Shown: positions 14,622-24,389 of the stretch, piece after piece
Layout: every line of letters starts with the position of its first letter
Position numbering within the stretch: position 1 is the first letter of the stretch
Origin: Caulobacteraceae bacterium
GTDB taxonomy: Bacteria; Pseudomonadota; Alphaproteobacteria; Caulobacterales; Caulobacteraceae
DNA length: 64,000 nt
Direction: 5' to 3'
NCBI GenBank assembly: GCA_947475735.1
Contig: CANJLQ010000009.1
Location: 1 to 64,000, forward strand
The notes under the pieces: generated by a model
Seen by the model: the letters and a program-made list of their open reading frames with translations, nothing else
Told to the model about the DNA's origin: nothing
Database searches by the model: none
Position numbers and translations under genes: made by a program

Positions 14622-15889
14622 GCGGAAACCTCTTCCAGGGCAAAACCCCGGACGCCCGTCAGGGTCGCCTCGGAGAAGTCTGCGTGGCGGGCCTGGACAC
14701 CATGCAGGATGGCGCGGGTCAGGTCGGCGCGGACCATCACCACCCGGCGGATGTCGGCGCCCGACAGGTCGGCGGCCCGCAGGGTGGCCCCCGTCAGGTC
14801 GGCCGGCAGCAGACGGTCCACCCCCAGCATCAGGGGCCCCAGCTGGGCCTCGCGCAGATCGGCCCCGTTCAGCCGCGCCCCGGTCAGGCGTGCGCCACGA
14901 AGATCGGCGCGGCGCAGGTTGGTCGAGCGCAGATCGGCCCCTTCCAGATGGGCCCCCTGCAGCTGCACGCCCTCCATGTTCAGGCCGTAGAAGACGGCCC
15001 GCTTGGCCGACAGGGCCGTCAGGTTCAGCCCGGTGATGGAGCCGAGCGCGCGCAGATCGACGTCGTCGAACACCGAGGGGCGACCCTCAGTGCCGCCCGT
15101 CTCGCACCAGATCGCGTGCTCGTGCAGCATGTCGGCGGCGGGCAGCTGGGCCACCGGGGCGCCCGAGGACTTCCCGTCGGTCAGGGCGCCTTCCATCTTC
15201 GCGCCGTCGGTCCGCCACATCGAGGCGGTCACCCCGACGAGCACGGCGTCGCGCAGATCGGCGCCGGTCAGGTCCGCCCCGGACATATCGGCCCCCGCGA
15301 GGTCGGCGCCCCGGAAGTTCGCCGATTTCAGATTGGCCCGGACCAGCTTGCAGTCCTTCATGATGGCGTCCGAAAAGTCCGCCGACTGGGCCGCGATGCC
15401 CGACAGGCGCGACCGCTGGAGATTGGCCCCCACCAGACTGGCCCCTTGCGCCTCGGTTTGAGCGCGATTCTGGGCCTCGACGATGCGGAAGCCGACGGAC
15501 CGATCGGCGGCGGCGATGGCCCCTTCGCGAAGATCGGCCTCGAACAGGTCGGCCCCGGACAGGTCAGCTCCGCGCAGACAGGCCCCGCGCAGATCGGCCC
15601 GGCGCAGCGAGGCGTCCACCAGGACGGCGTCCTGCATGTCCGCTCCGAAGAAGGCCGCGTTGTCCAGCCGCGCGCCGGTCAGGTCCGTCCCGATCAGACA
15701 GGCGGCCGAGAAGTCCGCGTCGGCCAGATTGCGGCCCTTCAGGTTCAGTCCCGACAGATCCATCCAGGCGAAGACCGCGCGCGCCCCGCCGGGCCGCGCC
15801 TGCCACAGCCGGTCGTGCCGGGCGCAGATCGCGTCGAGCTCCTGTTGACTGATGCGGCGCCGGACGACGCCTTCCTGGACCGCTGACAT
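14618..15889 (-). CDS. pentapeptide-repeat protein, upstream member of a coupled pair
   Basis: The 423-residue protein has the same layout as its neighbour: an N-terminal cap RRRISQQELDAICARHDRLW, a first solenoid (about 45-235), a linker with HEHAIWCETGGTEGRPSVF and DVDLRALG, and a second solenoid to the C-terminus. The two proteins align along their whole length but are well diverged, so they come from an old tandem duplication. Stop and next start overlap by ATGA, which suggests roughly equal production and a possible heteromeric complex. A 15-nt palindrome (15891-15905) lies right before the start codon. Confidence 0.88.
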   Translation of the reverse strand: MSAVQEGVVRRRISQQELDAICARHDRLWQARPGGARAVFAWMDLSGLNLKGRNLADADFSAACLIGTDLTGARLDNAAFFGADMQDAVLVDASLRRADLRGACLRGADLSGADLFEADLREGAIAAADRSVGFRIVEAQNRAQTEAQGASLVGANLQRSRLSGIAAQSADFSDAIMKDCKLVRANLKSANFRGADLAGADMSGADLTGADLRDAVLVGVTASMWRTDGAKMEGALTDGKSSGAPVAQLPAADMLHEHAIWCETGGTEGRPSVFDDVDLRALGSITGLNLTALSAKRAVFYGLNMEGVQLQGAHLEGADLRSTNLRRADLRGARLTGARLNGADLREAQLGPLMLGVDRLLPADLTGATLRAADLSGADIRRVVMVRADLTRAILHGVQARHADFSEATLTGVRGFALEEVSA

Positions 15890-15952
15890 GGTCCCATCAT
15901 GGGACAGCGTCGCTTAAGGAAGGTTTTCGGAAACCCTGATTCCCAGCGGCGT

Positions 15953-16576
15953 TCAGGTCGTCAGGAGACCCTGTTCCGCCAGGGCGTCGGCCAGTTCGCC
16001 CGGTCCGGTCCAGAGACGGGTGTAGCCGGCTTCGCCCAGGCGTTTCAGCTCGGTGACCAGATCGGCGCGGGGGCTGGCGGCGAAACGGGCGTCGAAGCCG
16101 GTGCCTTCCTCGCTGATGCGGACCATCGGCCGGCCGGTTTCCAGCCGGTGCAGGAAACCCTCGGACAGGACGTGGGCCTCATCTTCCAGCAGGCCGGTTT
16201 CGACCTCCAGGCCGGCCTGGCGCAAGCGTTCGGTGCCGCGGCCCGAGGCGAACGGGGACGGATCCAGCGCGGCCACGACCACCCGGGCGATCCCGGCCTC
16301 GACCAGGAACTGGGCGCAGGACGACCGGCCCGACGACCTGGCCCCGCAAGGCTCCAGGGTGACGTAGGCCGTGGCTCCGCGCGCGGCATCGCCGGCGGCC
16401 GGAACCGCCTGTTCCTCGGCATGGGGGCGACCCCCGGCGGCGGTGGCGGCCTCGGACAGCACCTGTCCGTCCTTGACGATGACGCAACCCACGGCGGGGT
16501 TGGGCCAGGTTTCGCCCATCCGGCCCAGCGCCAGTTCGACGGCGCGCCCCATGAAGCGGGCGTCGTCGGCGCTCAT
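15953..16576 (-). CDS. RibD-like pyrimidine deaminase with internally shortened reductase domain
   Basis: The 207-residue protein has the RibD deaminase zinc site: HAEEQA (His52, Glu54), then [14 protein letters not shown] with Cys77 and Cys87. [10 protein letters not shown] marks the beginning of the reductase domain, but that domain is then cut from about 200 residues to about 50, rejoining at a segment like its end ([17 protein letters not shown], then [15 protein letters not shown]). So the deamination step of riboflavin synthesis could work; the NADPH reduction could not. ATG 16576 overlaps the gpmA stop (ATGA). The frame is open to 17437 but only as a gpmA shadow. Confidence 0.8.
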   Translation of the reverse strand: MSADDARFMGRAVELALGRMGETWPNPAVGCVIVKDGQVLSEAATAAGGRPHAEEQAVPAAGDAARGATAYVTLEPCGARSSGRSSCAQFLVEAGIARVVVAALDPSPFASGRGTERLRQAGLEVETGLLEDEAHVLSEGFLHRLETGRPMVRISEEGTGFDARFAASPRADLVTELKRLGEAGYTRLWTGPGELADALAEQGLLTT

Positions 16577-17286
16577 GCGACGACCGGCAGGGTCTGGGCG
16601 CGGTCGGCGTCCAGATAGCGGGCGGCGGTGGGCCTCAGGTCGCCGTCCAGATCGAGCTCCAGCGGGTTGCCGGTCGGGATCTCGACCCCGACGATGCGGT
16701 CGTCCGGCACGCCGAACAGGTGTTTGACGATCGCGCGCAGAGAGTTGCCGTGGGCGGCGATCAGCACGTCGTCTCCGGCCTTCAGGCGCGGGGCGATGGC
16801 CTCGTTCCAGTAGGGCAGGACGCGCTCCAGGGTCGTCTTCAGGCTCTCGGTATTGGGAATGGCCTTGCCGGCGTAGCGGGGGTCGCCCGCGAAATCCCAT
16901 TCCGATCCGCCCTCCAGCGGAGGGGGCGGAATGTCGTAGCTGCGGCGCCAGACCTTGACCTGGTCCTCGCCGTGCTTGCGGGCCGTCTCGGCCTTGTCGA
17001 GCCCGGTCAGCCCGCCATAGTGCCGCTCGTTCAGCCGCCAGTCCTCGATGACGGGAACGTCCTTCAGCCCGGCCGTCTGCAAGGCCAGGGCCCCCGTCCG
17101 CTGGGCCCGTGTCAGGACCGAGGTGAACATCACCGCCGGATGAAAGCCCGCCTCGGCGATCAGTTCGCCGGCGCGGCGTGCCTGGGCCTCGCCCTCGGCC
17201 GTCAGGTCCACATCGACCCAGCCGGTGAAGCGGTTTTCCAGGTTCCACTGGCTCTGGCCGTGGCGCAACAGGATCAGGCGAGGCAT
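16573..17286 (-). CDS. gpmA: 2,3-bisphosphoglycerate-dependent phosphoglycerate mutase
   Basis: The 237-residue enzyme interconverts 3- and 2-phosphoglycerate in glycolysis. It has the phosphohistidine motif [10 protein letters not shown] (His9), [20 protein letters not shown], the acid loop [11 protein letters not shown], and the second His in [15 protein letters not shown]. Length is that of dPGM enzymes. Its stop overlaps the RibD-like start, so the two are co-translated; no obvious metabolic link joins them. It is divergent from the phosphohexomutase gene. Confidence 0.95.
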   Translation of the reverse strand: MPRLILLRHGQSQWNLENRFTGWVDVDLTAEGEAQARRAGELIAEAGFHPAVMFTSVLTRAQRTGALALQTAGLKDVPVIEDWRLNERHYGGLTGLDKAETARKHGEDQVKVWRRSYDIPPPPLEGGSEWDFAGDPRYAGKAIPNTESLKTTLERVLPYWNEAIAPRLKAGDDVLIAAHGNSLRAIVKHLFGVPDDRIVGVEIPTGNPLELDLDGDLRPTAARYLDADRAQTLPVVA

Positions 17287-17383
17287 GTCGTCTCCAAGGG
17301 ATGTCTCCGTGGGGTCGGCCCTCCGGGGTAGGCGCGGCCCCGGCGAGGGTCAAGCATGCAGCCCGGTGCCGGCTGGCGCGTTG

Positions 17384-17412
17384 TTGTTCGCCCCCGGGGG
17401 GGCGGCTATACC
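17384..17412 (+). promoter_or_regulatory. promoter of the phosphohexomutase gene
   Basis: TTGTTC at 17384-17389 and TATACC at 17407-17412 are 17 nt apart. In Caulobacter terms this is TTGTTCG, 14 nt, GCTATACC, close to the housekeeping pattern. The -10 lies 40 bp upstream of the start codon. Confidence 0.5.
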
Positions 17413-17451
17413 GCCGTTCCTCCGGCTTCGACGCCATTCAAGAGACATCTC

Positions 17452-18951
17452 ATGCTGAAGCCCCGCCAGGACCTGGTCCCGAACACCTTCGAATTCGAGA
17501 CCACGGCGCTGGTCAAGCCGACGGGCTTTCGCGAGTACGACGCGCGCTGGATCCTGGACAAGGAGATCAATCTGCTGGGCATCCAGGCCCTGGGTCTGGC
17601 GGTCGCGACCTTCGTCCGCGAACAGGGCGTCCAGCCCCGGATCGTGGTGGGCCAGGACTTCCGGTCCTATTCCTCCACGGTCAAGCACGCCCTGATCATC
17701 GGCCTGATGGAAGGCGGGATGGAGGTGCTGGACGTGGGTCTGGCCCTGTCGCCGATGGCCTATTTCGGCCAGTTCGCGCTGGAGGCGCCGTGCGTCGCCA
17801 TGGTGACCGCCAGCCACAACGAAAACGGCTGGACCGGCGTCAAGATGGGCACCAACCCGCCCGTCACCTTCGGCCCCGAGGAGATCGGGCGGCTGAAGGA
17901 GATCGTGCTGTCGGGCACCGGCGTGGCCCGTCCCGGCGGGCGGATCGAGCGGGTCGAGAACTTCCGCGAACGCTACCTTCAAGAACTGGTCGGGGACATC
18001 AAGCTGAAGCGACCGCTCAAGGTCGTCTGCGCCTGCGGCAACGGCACGGCCGGGGCCTTCGCCCCCGAGGCCCTGCGGCGCATGGGCGCCGAGGTGATCG
18101 AGATGGACACCGATCTCGACTATACCTTCCCCAAGTACAATCCGAACCCCGAAGACCACGCCATGCTGATGCAGATGGCCCAGCGGGTGCGCGAGACGGG
18201 GGCCGATCTGGCCCTGGGCTTCGACGGCGACGGCGACCGCTGCGGCGTGGTGGACGAGACGGGCGAGGAGATCTTCGCCGACAAGATCGGCCTGCTGCTG
18301 GCCCGCGACTTGTCGGCGCTGCATCCCAACGCCACCTTCGTCGTCGATGTGAAGTCGACCGGTCTTTACAAGACCGATGAGGTCCTGGCCGCCAATGGCG
18401 CGACCACCGTCTACTGGAAGACGGGGCACAGCTACATCAAGAGGAAGACCGCCGAACTGGGCGCGCTGGCGGGCTTCGAGAAGTCCGGCCACTTCTTCCT
18501 CGCCGACCCGATCGGCCGGGGTTACGACGACGGCATCGTGGCGGCGGCGGCGGTGCTGCAGATGCTGGATCGCAATCCCGGCAAGACGCTGTCGGAGCTG
18601 AAGCGCGCCCTGCCGGATGCCTGGACCAGCCTGACCATGTCGCCCCACTGCGACGACGAGTTGAAGTACGACGTCCTGGCAAAGGTCGTCGCCGAGTACG
18701 AGGCGCTGGCGGCCGAAGGCGGGTCGATCGTCGGCAGGAAGATCGTCGAGGTCATCACCGTCAACGGCGCGCGGGTGCACCTGGAAGACGGGTCGTGGGT
18801 CCTGGTCCGCGCCTCGTCGAACAAGCCCGAGCTGGTCGTGGTGGTCGAATCCATGCGCTCCGAAGATGACATGCGCGCCCTGTTCCGCGAGGAGGTGAAG
18901 CCCCGCCTGGCCCGCCACCCCGAAGTCGGCACTTACAACCAGGAAATCTAG
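17452..18951 (+). CDS. phosphomannomutase/phosphoglucomutase
   Basis: The 499-residue enzyme of the alpha-D-phosphohexomutase family moves phosphate between C1 and C6 of mannose or glucose, supplying GDP-mannose and UDP-glucose precursors. Motifs: FREYDARWIL at the start, the phosphoserine loop TASHNENGWTG (Ser121), the metal loop GFDGDGDRCGVVDE, the sugar loop with KSGHFFLAD, and the phosphate-binding RASSNKPEL. This matches AlgC/ManB-type bifunctional enzymes. ATG 17452 follows the promoter at 17384. It ends 11 bp before the convergent histidine kinase. Confidence 0.92.
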   Translation: MLKPRQDLVPNTFEFETTALVKPTGFREYDARWILDKEINLLGIQALGLAVATFVREQGVQPRIVVGQDFRSYSSTVKHALIIGLMEGGMEVLDVGLALSPMAYFGQFALEAPCVAMVTASHNENGWTGVKMGTNPPVTFGPEEIGRLKEIVLSGTGVARPGGRIERVENFRERYLQELVGDIKLKRPLKVVCACGNGTAGAFAPEALRRMGAEVIEMDTDLDYTFPKYNPNPEDHAMLMQMAQRVRETGADLALGFDGDGDRCGVVDETGEEIFADKIGLLLARDLSALHPNATFVVDVKSTGLYKTDEVLAANGATTVYWKTGHSYIKRKTAELGALAGFEKSGHFFLADPIGRGYDDGIVAAAAVLQMLDRNPGKTLSELKRALPDAWTSLTMSPHCDDELKYDVLAKVVAEYEALAAEGGSIVGRKIVEVITVNGARVHLEDGSWVLVRASSNKPELVVVVESMRSEDDMRALFREEVKPRLARHPEVGTYNQEI

Positions 18952-18961
18952 GGCCAGGAAT

Positions 18962-20446
18962 CTAGGCGGCCGGCCCCGAGGGCAGTCGCAGTTCGAAGGT
19001 CGTGCCGCCCGGGCCGGTCTCGACCAGGCGCAGGTCCCCGCCGTGGTTGGCGGCCAATTCGCGCGAGATGGTTAGGCCCAGCCCCGTGCCCTCCGACCCG
19101 CTGCCGCTGACGAAGGGCTCGAACAGCCGCTCCGACAGGCGGGGCGGGATGCCTGGGCCGTCGTCGGCCAGACGGATCACGGTCCAGCCCGGTTCCTGCG
19201 TCGCCGAGACCTTGATGAGGCCCAGGGAGCCCCGGCGTCCGGGCTTGCGGGTCGGGTCCGCCTCGATGGCCTGGCGGGCATTCCTCATGAGATTGACCAG
19301 CACGCGGTGCAGCTGATCGCCGTCGGCGTGGACGGCGAAGCGGGCCGGGATGTCCTTGACCAGTCGCACGCCCTGGGGATCAAGCCCCGCGTCCTCGGCC
19401 GCCGCGACCACGGCCGGGCCGAAGGCGATGCGGTCGATGACGGGGGCGGGTTCTTCGGACTTGCCGTAGTCCAGCACGTTCCGGGCGAGAGCCGCGGCCC
19501 GGCCGAGCGCCCGCTCCAGCCGGGGCAGGGCCTTGGCGACCTGGGGGTCGGGCGAGGCGGCCAGCCTCTCGGAGGCCATCTGGGCGGAGGTCAGCATGTT
19601 GCGCAGGTCGTGATTGATCTTGGCCACCGCCTGGCCCAGCGCCACCAGCCGGGACCGCGCCCGCAGCGACTGGCGCACCTCCTCCTGCATGCGGGCCAAT
19701 TCGCGCTCGACCCGGCCGATCTCGTCGCCGCGATCCGACGGCTCGGCCCCCGGCTGCAGAGGGTCGGCGGCGAAGCTCTCGATCGAGCGGGTGACGCGGC
19801 GCAACGGGCGCAGGACCAGGAAGGCCAGACCGGCATACAACAGTCCGCCGGCCGCCGCCGAGATGATCAGCGAGACCAGCAAGCTGTTCAGCAGGAAGGC
19901 CCGCAGCTCCAGCTTCAGCGGCTCGGCGGGCGCGACGACATCAATGAAGTCGCCGGCGCGATAGCGCGGCGCGGCGCGCACGCGGATGGAACGGTCGGGG
20001 CTGCCCATCAGGGTCTCGATCGGCTCCCACAGACGGGCCCCGGTGTTTCGGCGACGCAGATCGATGAAGTCCGGCGCCCGGGGCAGGTCGGGCGCGCGCA
20101 GCAACTGGCGCATCACCCCCTGATCCGAGATGGCCACCGCCGAGACCCCGCCGATGCGCAGCAGTTGCTCCGCCGTCTCGTCGTCGACGGCGTTGTAGGG
20201 CAGGGCCTCGACCCCGACGGAGGCCAGCTCCGCCGCCTGGAGCCGGTCCTGCAGCCAGGTCTCGTGGAAATTGGCGGCATTGGGCAGCAGGATCAGGGCC
20301 CCCACCGCCAGGGTGAACAGGACCGTAAGGATCAACAGCCGCGACTGCAGCCCGTCCGGCGGGTTGAGCGTCAACCGGCCGCGCCAGTCCGGCGAGGTCA
20401 GCAGGCGGCTCAACAGGTTGGAGGGGGGATCGGGTGGCGTCGTCAC
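18962..20446 (-). CDS. sensor histidine kinase
   Basis: The 494-residue protein has two membrane helices (about 37-55 and 183-213) enclosing a periplasmic sensor of about 125 residues, a HAMP linker ([14 protein letters not shown]), a dimerisation helix with phospho-acceptor INHDLRNML (His near 279), and an ATPase domain with the N box [12 protein letters not shown]1 DDGPGIP, F box and GTGLGLTI. No response regulator gene is adjacent, so the partner is unknown. GTG 20446 overlaps the stop of the TVP38-type gene (GTGA), indicating translational coupling. Confidence 0.9.
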   Translation of the reverse strand: MTTPPDPPSNLLSRLLTSPDWRGRLTLNPPDGLQSRLLILTVLFTLAVGALILLPNAANFHETWLQDRLQAAELASVGVEALPYNAVDDETAEQLLRIGGVSAVAISDQGVMRQLLRAPDLPRAPDFIDLRRRNTGARLWEPIETLMGSPDRSIRVRAAPRYRAGDFIDVVAPAEPLKLELRAFLLNSLLVSLIISAAAGGLLYAGLAFLVLRPLRRVTRSIESFAADPLQPGAEPSDRGDEIGRVERELARMQEEVRQSLRARSRLVALGQAVAKINHDLRNMLTSAQMASERLAASPDPQVAKALPRLERALGRAAALARNVLDYGKSEEPAPVIDRIAFGPAVVAAAEDAGLDPQGVRLVKDIPARFAVHADGDQLHRVLVNLMRNARQAIEADPTRKPGRRGSLGLIKVSATQEPGWTVIRLADDGPGIPPRLSERLFEPFVSGSGSEGTGLGLTISRELAANHGGDLRLVETGPGGTTFELRLPSGPAA

Positions 20447-21171
20447 GGGGTGGCGGCCCCCGGGAGACGACGCTGCACGGCCTTCAGACCGATCGGCAGG
20501 ACAACGGCCAGCACGAACACCCCCAGCATCGGGGCCCAGAACTGTGCGAACAGGGCCTGGAAGTCCGGGTCGGGATCGTTGGCCAGCAGCCCGTTCAGCC
20601 GCGCCCCGATCCAGCAGTAGATAATGTGGGCGGGCAGCAGACCGATGACCGTGGCGACCGCATAGGGGGTCAGGCGCACCGACATGATCCCGGCGGCGAC
20701 GTTGATCATGTGAAAGGGCACGACGACGGCGAGGCGCGAGGCCAGCACATACCAGAAGGTGTCCTTGTCGATGGCCTCGCAGACCCGCTTGAGCATGCCC
20801 CGGTCGCGCTCGGCCTTGGCGCGCAGGTCCCGGCCGAGCGCCGAGCGGGCGACGGCATAGACGATCAGGGCCCCGACCGTGGCCGCGATCGAGGTCGCCA
20901 CCCCCCCGACCCAGGGCCCGAACAGATAGCCGGCGGTGATGGTGACGAAGAAGACACCCGGCACGACGCTGGCCGTCAGCACGGCGAACACGGCCATCAG
21001 CAGCAGCAGGGCGACAACATAGTTCTCGGCCGCGAAGGCCCGGAGCGTCCCGCCGTGGTCGCGCAATGTGTCCAGCGACAGGTAGCGGTTCCATCCCATG
21101 GCGAAGATCAGCACGATGACCGCGCCGAGCAGAACGAGGGGGACGAACCGGGACAGACGCTTCATAGTCAT
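20443..21171 (-). CDS. TVP38/TMEM64 (DedA-like) inner membrane protein
   Basis: The 242-residue protein has a first membrane helix (about 8-28) and then the conserved VTT domain with [36 protein letters not shown] and a terminal pair of helices. Members of this superfamily act in lipid scrambling or membrane homeostasis. MTMKRL at 21171 is taken as the start; the second ATG at 21165 is equally possible. It is translationally coupled to the histidine kinase. It is divergent from rpmH, 138 bp away. Confidence 0.85.
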   Translation of the reverse strand: MTMKRLSRFVPLVLLGAVIVLIFAMGWNRYLSLDTLRDHGGTLRAFAAENYVVALLLLMAVFAVLTASVVPGVFFVTITAGYLFGPWVGGVATSIAATVGALIVYAVARSALGRDLRAKAERDRGMLKRVCEAIDKDTFWYVLASRLAVVVPFHMINVAAGIMSVRLTPYAVATVIGLLPAHIIYCWIGARLNGLLANDPDPDFQALFAQFWAPMLGVFVLAVVLPIGLKAVQRRLPGAATP

Positions 21172-21211
21172 CTCAACGCCCGAAACCCCGGGTCTGGCAG
21201 GCCTGTCGGCG

Positions 21212-21240
21212 TTGACAGCCGCGACCATGGCCCTTATACG
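21212..21240 (+). promoter_or_regulatory. strong promoter of rpmH-rnpA-yidC-engB
   Basis: A perfect TTGACA (21212-21217) and TATACG (21235-21240) are 17 nt apart. Transcription would begin near 21247, giving a leader of about 60 nt before rpmH. Confidence 0.75.
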
Positions 21241-21309
21241 CCCGCCCTTCCCGCGACGGACGCCTTCTTGGTCCGGACGCGCCTTTGTACTCAACGTCAG
21301 GAGCCGACC

Positions 21310-21444
21310 GTGAAGCGGACCTATCAGCCGTCGCGACTCGTGCGCAAGCGCCGTCACGGCTTCCGTTCGCGGATGGCCACCAAGAACGGCGCCAAGATCG
21401 TCGCGCGGCGTCGCGCCAAGGGCCGCAAGCGCCTGACGGCGTAA
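21310..21444 (+). CDS. rpmH: 50S ribosomal protein L34
   Basis: The 44-residue, strongly basic protein starts [20 protein letters not shown] after its GTG and ends [12 protein letters not shown], the invariant L34 pattern. GTG at 21310 is the only start that fits. It opens the rpmH-rnpA-yidC-engB block, found near the origin of replication in many bacteria; no dnaA or origin signal is seen here. Confidence 0.97.
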   Translation: MKRTYQPSRLVRKRRHGFRSRMATKNGAKIVARRRAKGRKRLTA

Positions 21445-21477
21445 TCGGCGTCCTTCTCCTGTGAAGGGGAAGGCAGG

Positions 21478-21906
21478 ATGACCGAAGCCCCCACACTCCG
21501 ACGCTTGACCAAGCGGCCCCAGTTCCTGGCGGCCGCGAAGGGCGTTGCGTTGTCACGAGGCGCGGTCTTCATCCAGCGACTGGACCGCCACGACGACGAT
21601 CCCGCCATCGGCGTCGGCTTCACCGCCACGCGCAAGATCGGCGGGGCGGTGGTGCGCAACCGCGCCAAGCGCCGGCTGCGCGAGGCCGCGCGGGCGCTTC
21701 TGCCGCTGCACGGCCTGCCCGGCAGCGACTATGTCCTGATCGCGCGCCAGGGCACGGTGGACCGGCCCTGGGACCGTCTGCTTGACGATGTGGCGTCTGC
21801 GCTTACAAGGCTGGCCACGCCGGGCGGCGCGGACCCCTCGCGCTCGCGCGCCCCGGCGCCCATCTCCGATCCCTCGCCCGCCCCCAAGCCCGTCCAGGAC
21901 CTCTGA
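21478..21906 (+). CDS. rnpA: ribonuclease P protein component
   Basis: The 142-residue basic protein is the protein subunit of RNase P, which trims tRNA 5' ends. It has LTKRPQFLAAAKG, the family RNR-type motif in GGAVVRNRAKRRLREAARAL, and SDYVLIARQGT. A Pro/Ala/Ser-rich tail of about 30 residues follows the usual domain. The gene is 33 bp after rpmH. A GTG at 21469 is not preferred. The yidD gene often found next is absent. Confidence 0.95.
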   Translation: MTEAPTLRRLTKRPQFLAAAKGVALSRGAVFIQRLDRHDDDPAIGVGFTATRKIGGAVVRNRAKRRLREAARALLPLHGLPGSDYVLIARQGTVDRPWDRLLDDVASALTRLATPGGADPSRSRAPAPISDPSPAPKPVQDL

Positions 21907-21911
21907 CCCGC

Positions 21912-23735
21912 ATGAAGAACGAGAACACGCGCAACACGGTGATCTTCATCGTGTGCACGGCGGCGATCCTGCTCCTGTATCAGATCTTCGTCCTCGGGCC
22001 GCAGGCCGAGCAGCAGCGGGCCGCCGCCCTGGCCACCCGCGCCGAACAGACCGTCGACGCCGACGGCGACCTGGCCGTGCCGAACACGGCGCCGGCCCCG
22101 TCCGCCGCCATCTTCACCGAGGACCGGACCCAGGCTCTGGGCGGCGTGGCCCGCGTGCCGATCCGCACCGGCCGCCTGCAGGGCTCGCTGTCGCTGCAGG
22201 GCGGTCGGATCGACGACCTGTTCCTGACCGACTATCGCGAGACGCTGGACGATCCCGCCCCGGTCGAGCTGTTCCGCCCGCAGGGCATGGAGCACGCCTT
22301 CCTGGCCCAGTTCGGCTGGACCGGGCCCAACGTCGTCGGCGGCGTTCCGGGCCCGAACACCATCTGGCGGCTGACCGGGGGCTCGACCCTGACGGCCTCC
22401 ACGCCCGTCACCCTGACCTGGGACAACGGCCAGGGCCTGCGCTTCACCCGCGTGGTGTCGGTGGACGAGAACTACATGTTCACCCTGACCGACACGGTCG
22501 CCAACCTGGGCACCGCGCCGATCGTCATCGCCCCCTATGGCCGGATCGAGCGTCAGGGCGTGCCAGAGACCCTGGGCAAGAACCAGATCCTGCACGAGGG
22601 CGGAATCGGCACCTTCTCGGACGGCGACGGCTACGTCACCGAGCAGCTGAAGTACGGCAACTGGGCCAAGACCCCGGTCCAGGAACACAGCTCGGTCGGC
22701 GGCTGGCTGGGCATCACCGACAAATACTGGCTGGCGGCCCTGATCCCGGATCAGGACGAGAGCGTCGAGGCCGAGTTCCGCATCACCGACGCCGCCCGTT
22801 ACGACATCCACGAGGCCCGCATCCTGGGCGAGGCGCGCACCATCAATCCCGGCCGTCAGATCACCGAGACCCAGCGCCTGTTCGCCGGCGCAAAGCGCAA
22901 CGAGATCCTGTCGGACTATGAGAAGGAGCTCGGCCTGCCGCGCTTCATCTATGCGATCGACTGGGGTTTCCTGTTCTTCCTGACGCGGCCGATCTTCCTG
23001 CTCGTGCACTGGTTCGCCGGACTGGTCGGCAACTTCGGCGTGGCCATCCTGCTGCTGACGCTGACCATCAAGCTGATCATGTTCCCGCTGGCCAACAAGA
23101 GCTACGAGAGCCTGTCCAAGATGCGCAAGCTCCAGCCGCAGATGGAGAAGATCAAGGCGCAGTTCAAAGACGACCCGCAAAAGCAGCAGCAGGAGACGAT
23201 GGCGCTGTATCAGCGCGAGAAGATCAATCCGCTGGCGGGCTGTCTGCCCATCCTGGTCCAGATTCCGGTCTTCTATGCCCTGTATAAGGTGCTGTTCGTC
23301 ACCATCGAGATGCGGCACGCACCGTTCTTCGGCTGGATCCGCGACCTGTCGGCGCCCGATCCGACCAACATCTGGACCCTGTTCGGCCTGATCCCCTGGG
23401 ATCCGGGTTCGGTGCCGCTGCTGGGATCTCTGCTGGTCAACTCGGGCGGCGGCTTCACCCTGGGGCTCAGCGTCCTGGCCATCTTCTACGGCTTCACCAT
23501 GTGGCTGCAGCAAGCCATGAACCCGCCCATGCCCGATCCGGTCCAGCGCCAGATCTTCGCCTGGATGCCGGTGGTGTTCACCTTCATCATGGCCGTCTTC
23601 CCGGCGGGTCTGCTGGTCTACTGGGCCTGGAACAACGTGCTCTCGATCGCCCAGCAGTATTTCATCATGCACCGCTTCGGGGCCGAGAACCCGATCGACG
23701 ACTTCATCGCCAGGCTGAAGAACAAACCGGCATGA
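21912..23735 (+). CDS. yidC: membrane protein insertase YidC
   Basis: The 607-residue inner-membrane protein inserts and folds membrane proteins with or without SecYEG. It has an N-terminal anchor (about 8-26), a long periplasmic domain (about 40-340), and the conserved C-terminal five-helix core from about 350, including [20 protein letters not shown], the cytoplasmic hairpin with [16 protein letters not shown] and [20 protein letters not shown]. It lies 5 bp after rnpA and its stop overlaps engB (ATGA). Confidence 0.97.
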   Translation: MKNENTRNTVIFIVCTAAILLLYQIFVLGPQAEQQRAAALATRAEQTVDADGDLAVPNTAPAPSAAIFTEDRTQALGGVARVPIRTGRLQGSLSLQGGRIDDLFLTDYRETLDDPAPVELFRPQGMEHAFLAQFGWTGPNVVGGVPGPNTIWRLTGGSTLTASTPVTLTWDNGQGLRFTRVVSVDENYMFTLTDTVANLGTAPIVIAPYGRIERQGVPETLGKNQILHEGGIGTFSDGDGYVTEQLKYGNWAKTPVQEHSSVGGWLGITDKYWLAALIPDQDESVEAEFRITDAARYDIHEARILGEARTINPGRQITETQRLFAGAKRNEILSDYEKELGLPRFIYAIDWGFLFFLTRPIFLLVHWFAGLVGNFGVAILLLTLTIKLIMFPLANKSYESLSKMRKLQPQMEKIKAQFKDDPQKQQQETMALYQREKINPLAGCLPILVQIPVFYALYKVLFVTIEMRHAPFFGWIRDLSAPDPTNIWTLFGLIPWDPGSVPLLGSLLVNSGGGFTLGLSVLAIFYGFTMWLQQAMNPPMPDPVQRQIFAWMPVVFTFIMAVFPAGLLVYWAWNNVLSIAQQYFIMHRFGAENPIDDFIARLKNKPA

Positions 23736-24373
23736 CCGAGTACTCTGACGAAGAGGTCGAGGCCGCGCGGGTGCTGTTCGCGCGGCCCGCGACCTTCGTC
23801 ATGGGCTGCGCCAAGATCGAGCAGCTGCCCGAGCCCGACCTGCCCGAGATCGCCTTCGCGGGCCGCTCCAACGTCGGCAAGTCCAGCCTGATCAACGGGC
23901 TGGTGGGCATGTCCAAGCTGGCGCGGGCCTCCAACGAGCCGGGCCGGACGCGGGAGGTCAACTTCTTCGACCTGGACGGCAAGCTGCGGCTGGTCGACCT
24001 GCCCGGCTACGGCTGGGCCAAGGCGTCCAAGACCACGGTGCGCCAGTTCCAGAACCTGGGGCGAGACTATCTGCGCGGCCGGGTCACGCTGAAGCGGGTC
24101 TATCTGCTGATCGACAGCCGCCATGGGCTGAAGAGCGTCGACACCGAGGCGCTGGACGCGCTGGATCTGGCCGCCGTCAGCTATCAGATCGTCCTGACCA
24201 AGGCCGACAAGATCAAGCCGCACGAACGCGATGAGGTGGCGGCTGCGACCCTGAAGGCCGTGTCCAAACGCCCGGCCGCCTTCCCGGCGGTCGCGGTGAC
24301 CTCTGCCGAAAAGGGCCTGGGCCTGCCCGAGCTGCGCGCCGAGATCATGCGCACGACGGGTGTGGAGCTTTAA
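23732..24373 (+). CDS. engB: ribosome biogenesis GTPase YihA/EngB (YsxC)
   Basis: The 213-residue GTPase helps assemble the 50S subunit. G1 is [14 protein letters not shown]2 region RTREVNFF, G3 DLPGYGWAK and G4 LTKADK; the end [11 protein letters not shown] is typical. ATG 23732 overlaps the yidC stop by ATGA, which settles the start. The upstream open frame to 23501 is a yidC shadow. A composite inverted-repeat element follows. Confidence 0.95.
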   Translation: MTEYSDEEVEAARVLFARPATFVMGCAKIEQLPEPDLPEIAFAGRSNVGKSSLINGLVGMSKLARASNEPGRTREVNFFDLDGKLRLVDLPGYGWAKASKTTVRQFQNLGRDYLRGRVTLKRVYLLIDSRHGLKSVDTEALDALDLAAVSYQIVLTKADKIKPHERDEVAAATLKAVSKRPAAFPAVAVTSAEKGLGLPELRAEIMRTTGVEL

Positions 24374-24389
24374 GGCTCTGGCGCTCTGA

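Noticed and set aside
13371..15889. Tandem short DNA repeats resembling a repeat array
   Set aside because: The repeats are coding: they follow the pentapeptide pattern with variable codons, and there are no fixed spacers as in CRISPR.
16577..17437. Long N-terminal extension of the RibD-like protein
   Set aside because: It lies over gpmA in another frame; ATG 16576 overlaps the gpmA stop in the usual ATGA way.
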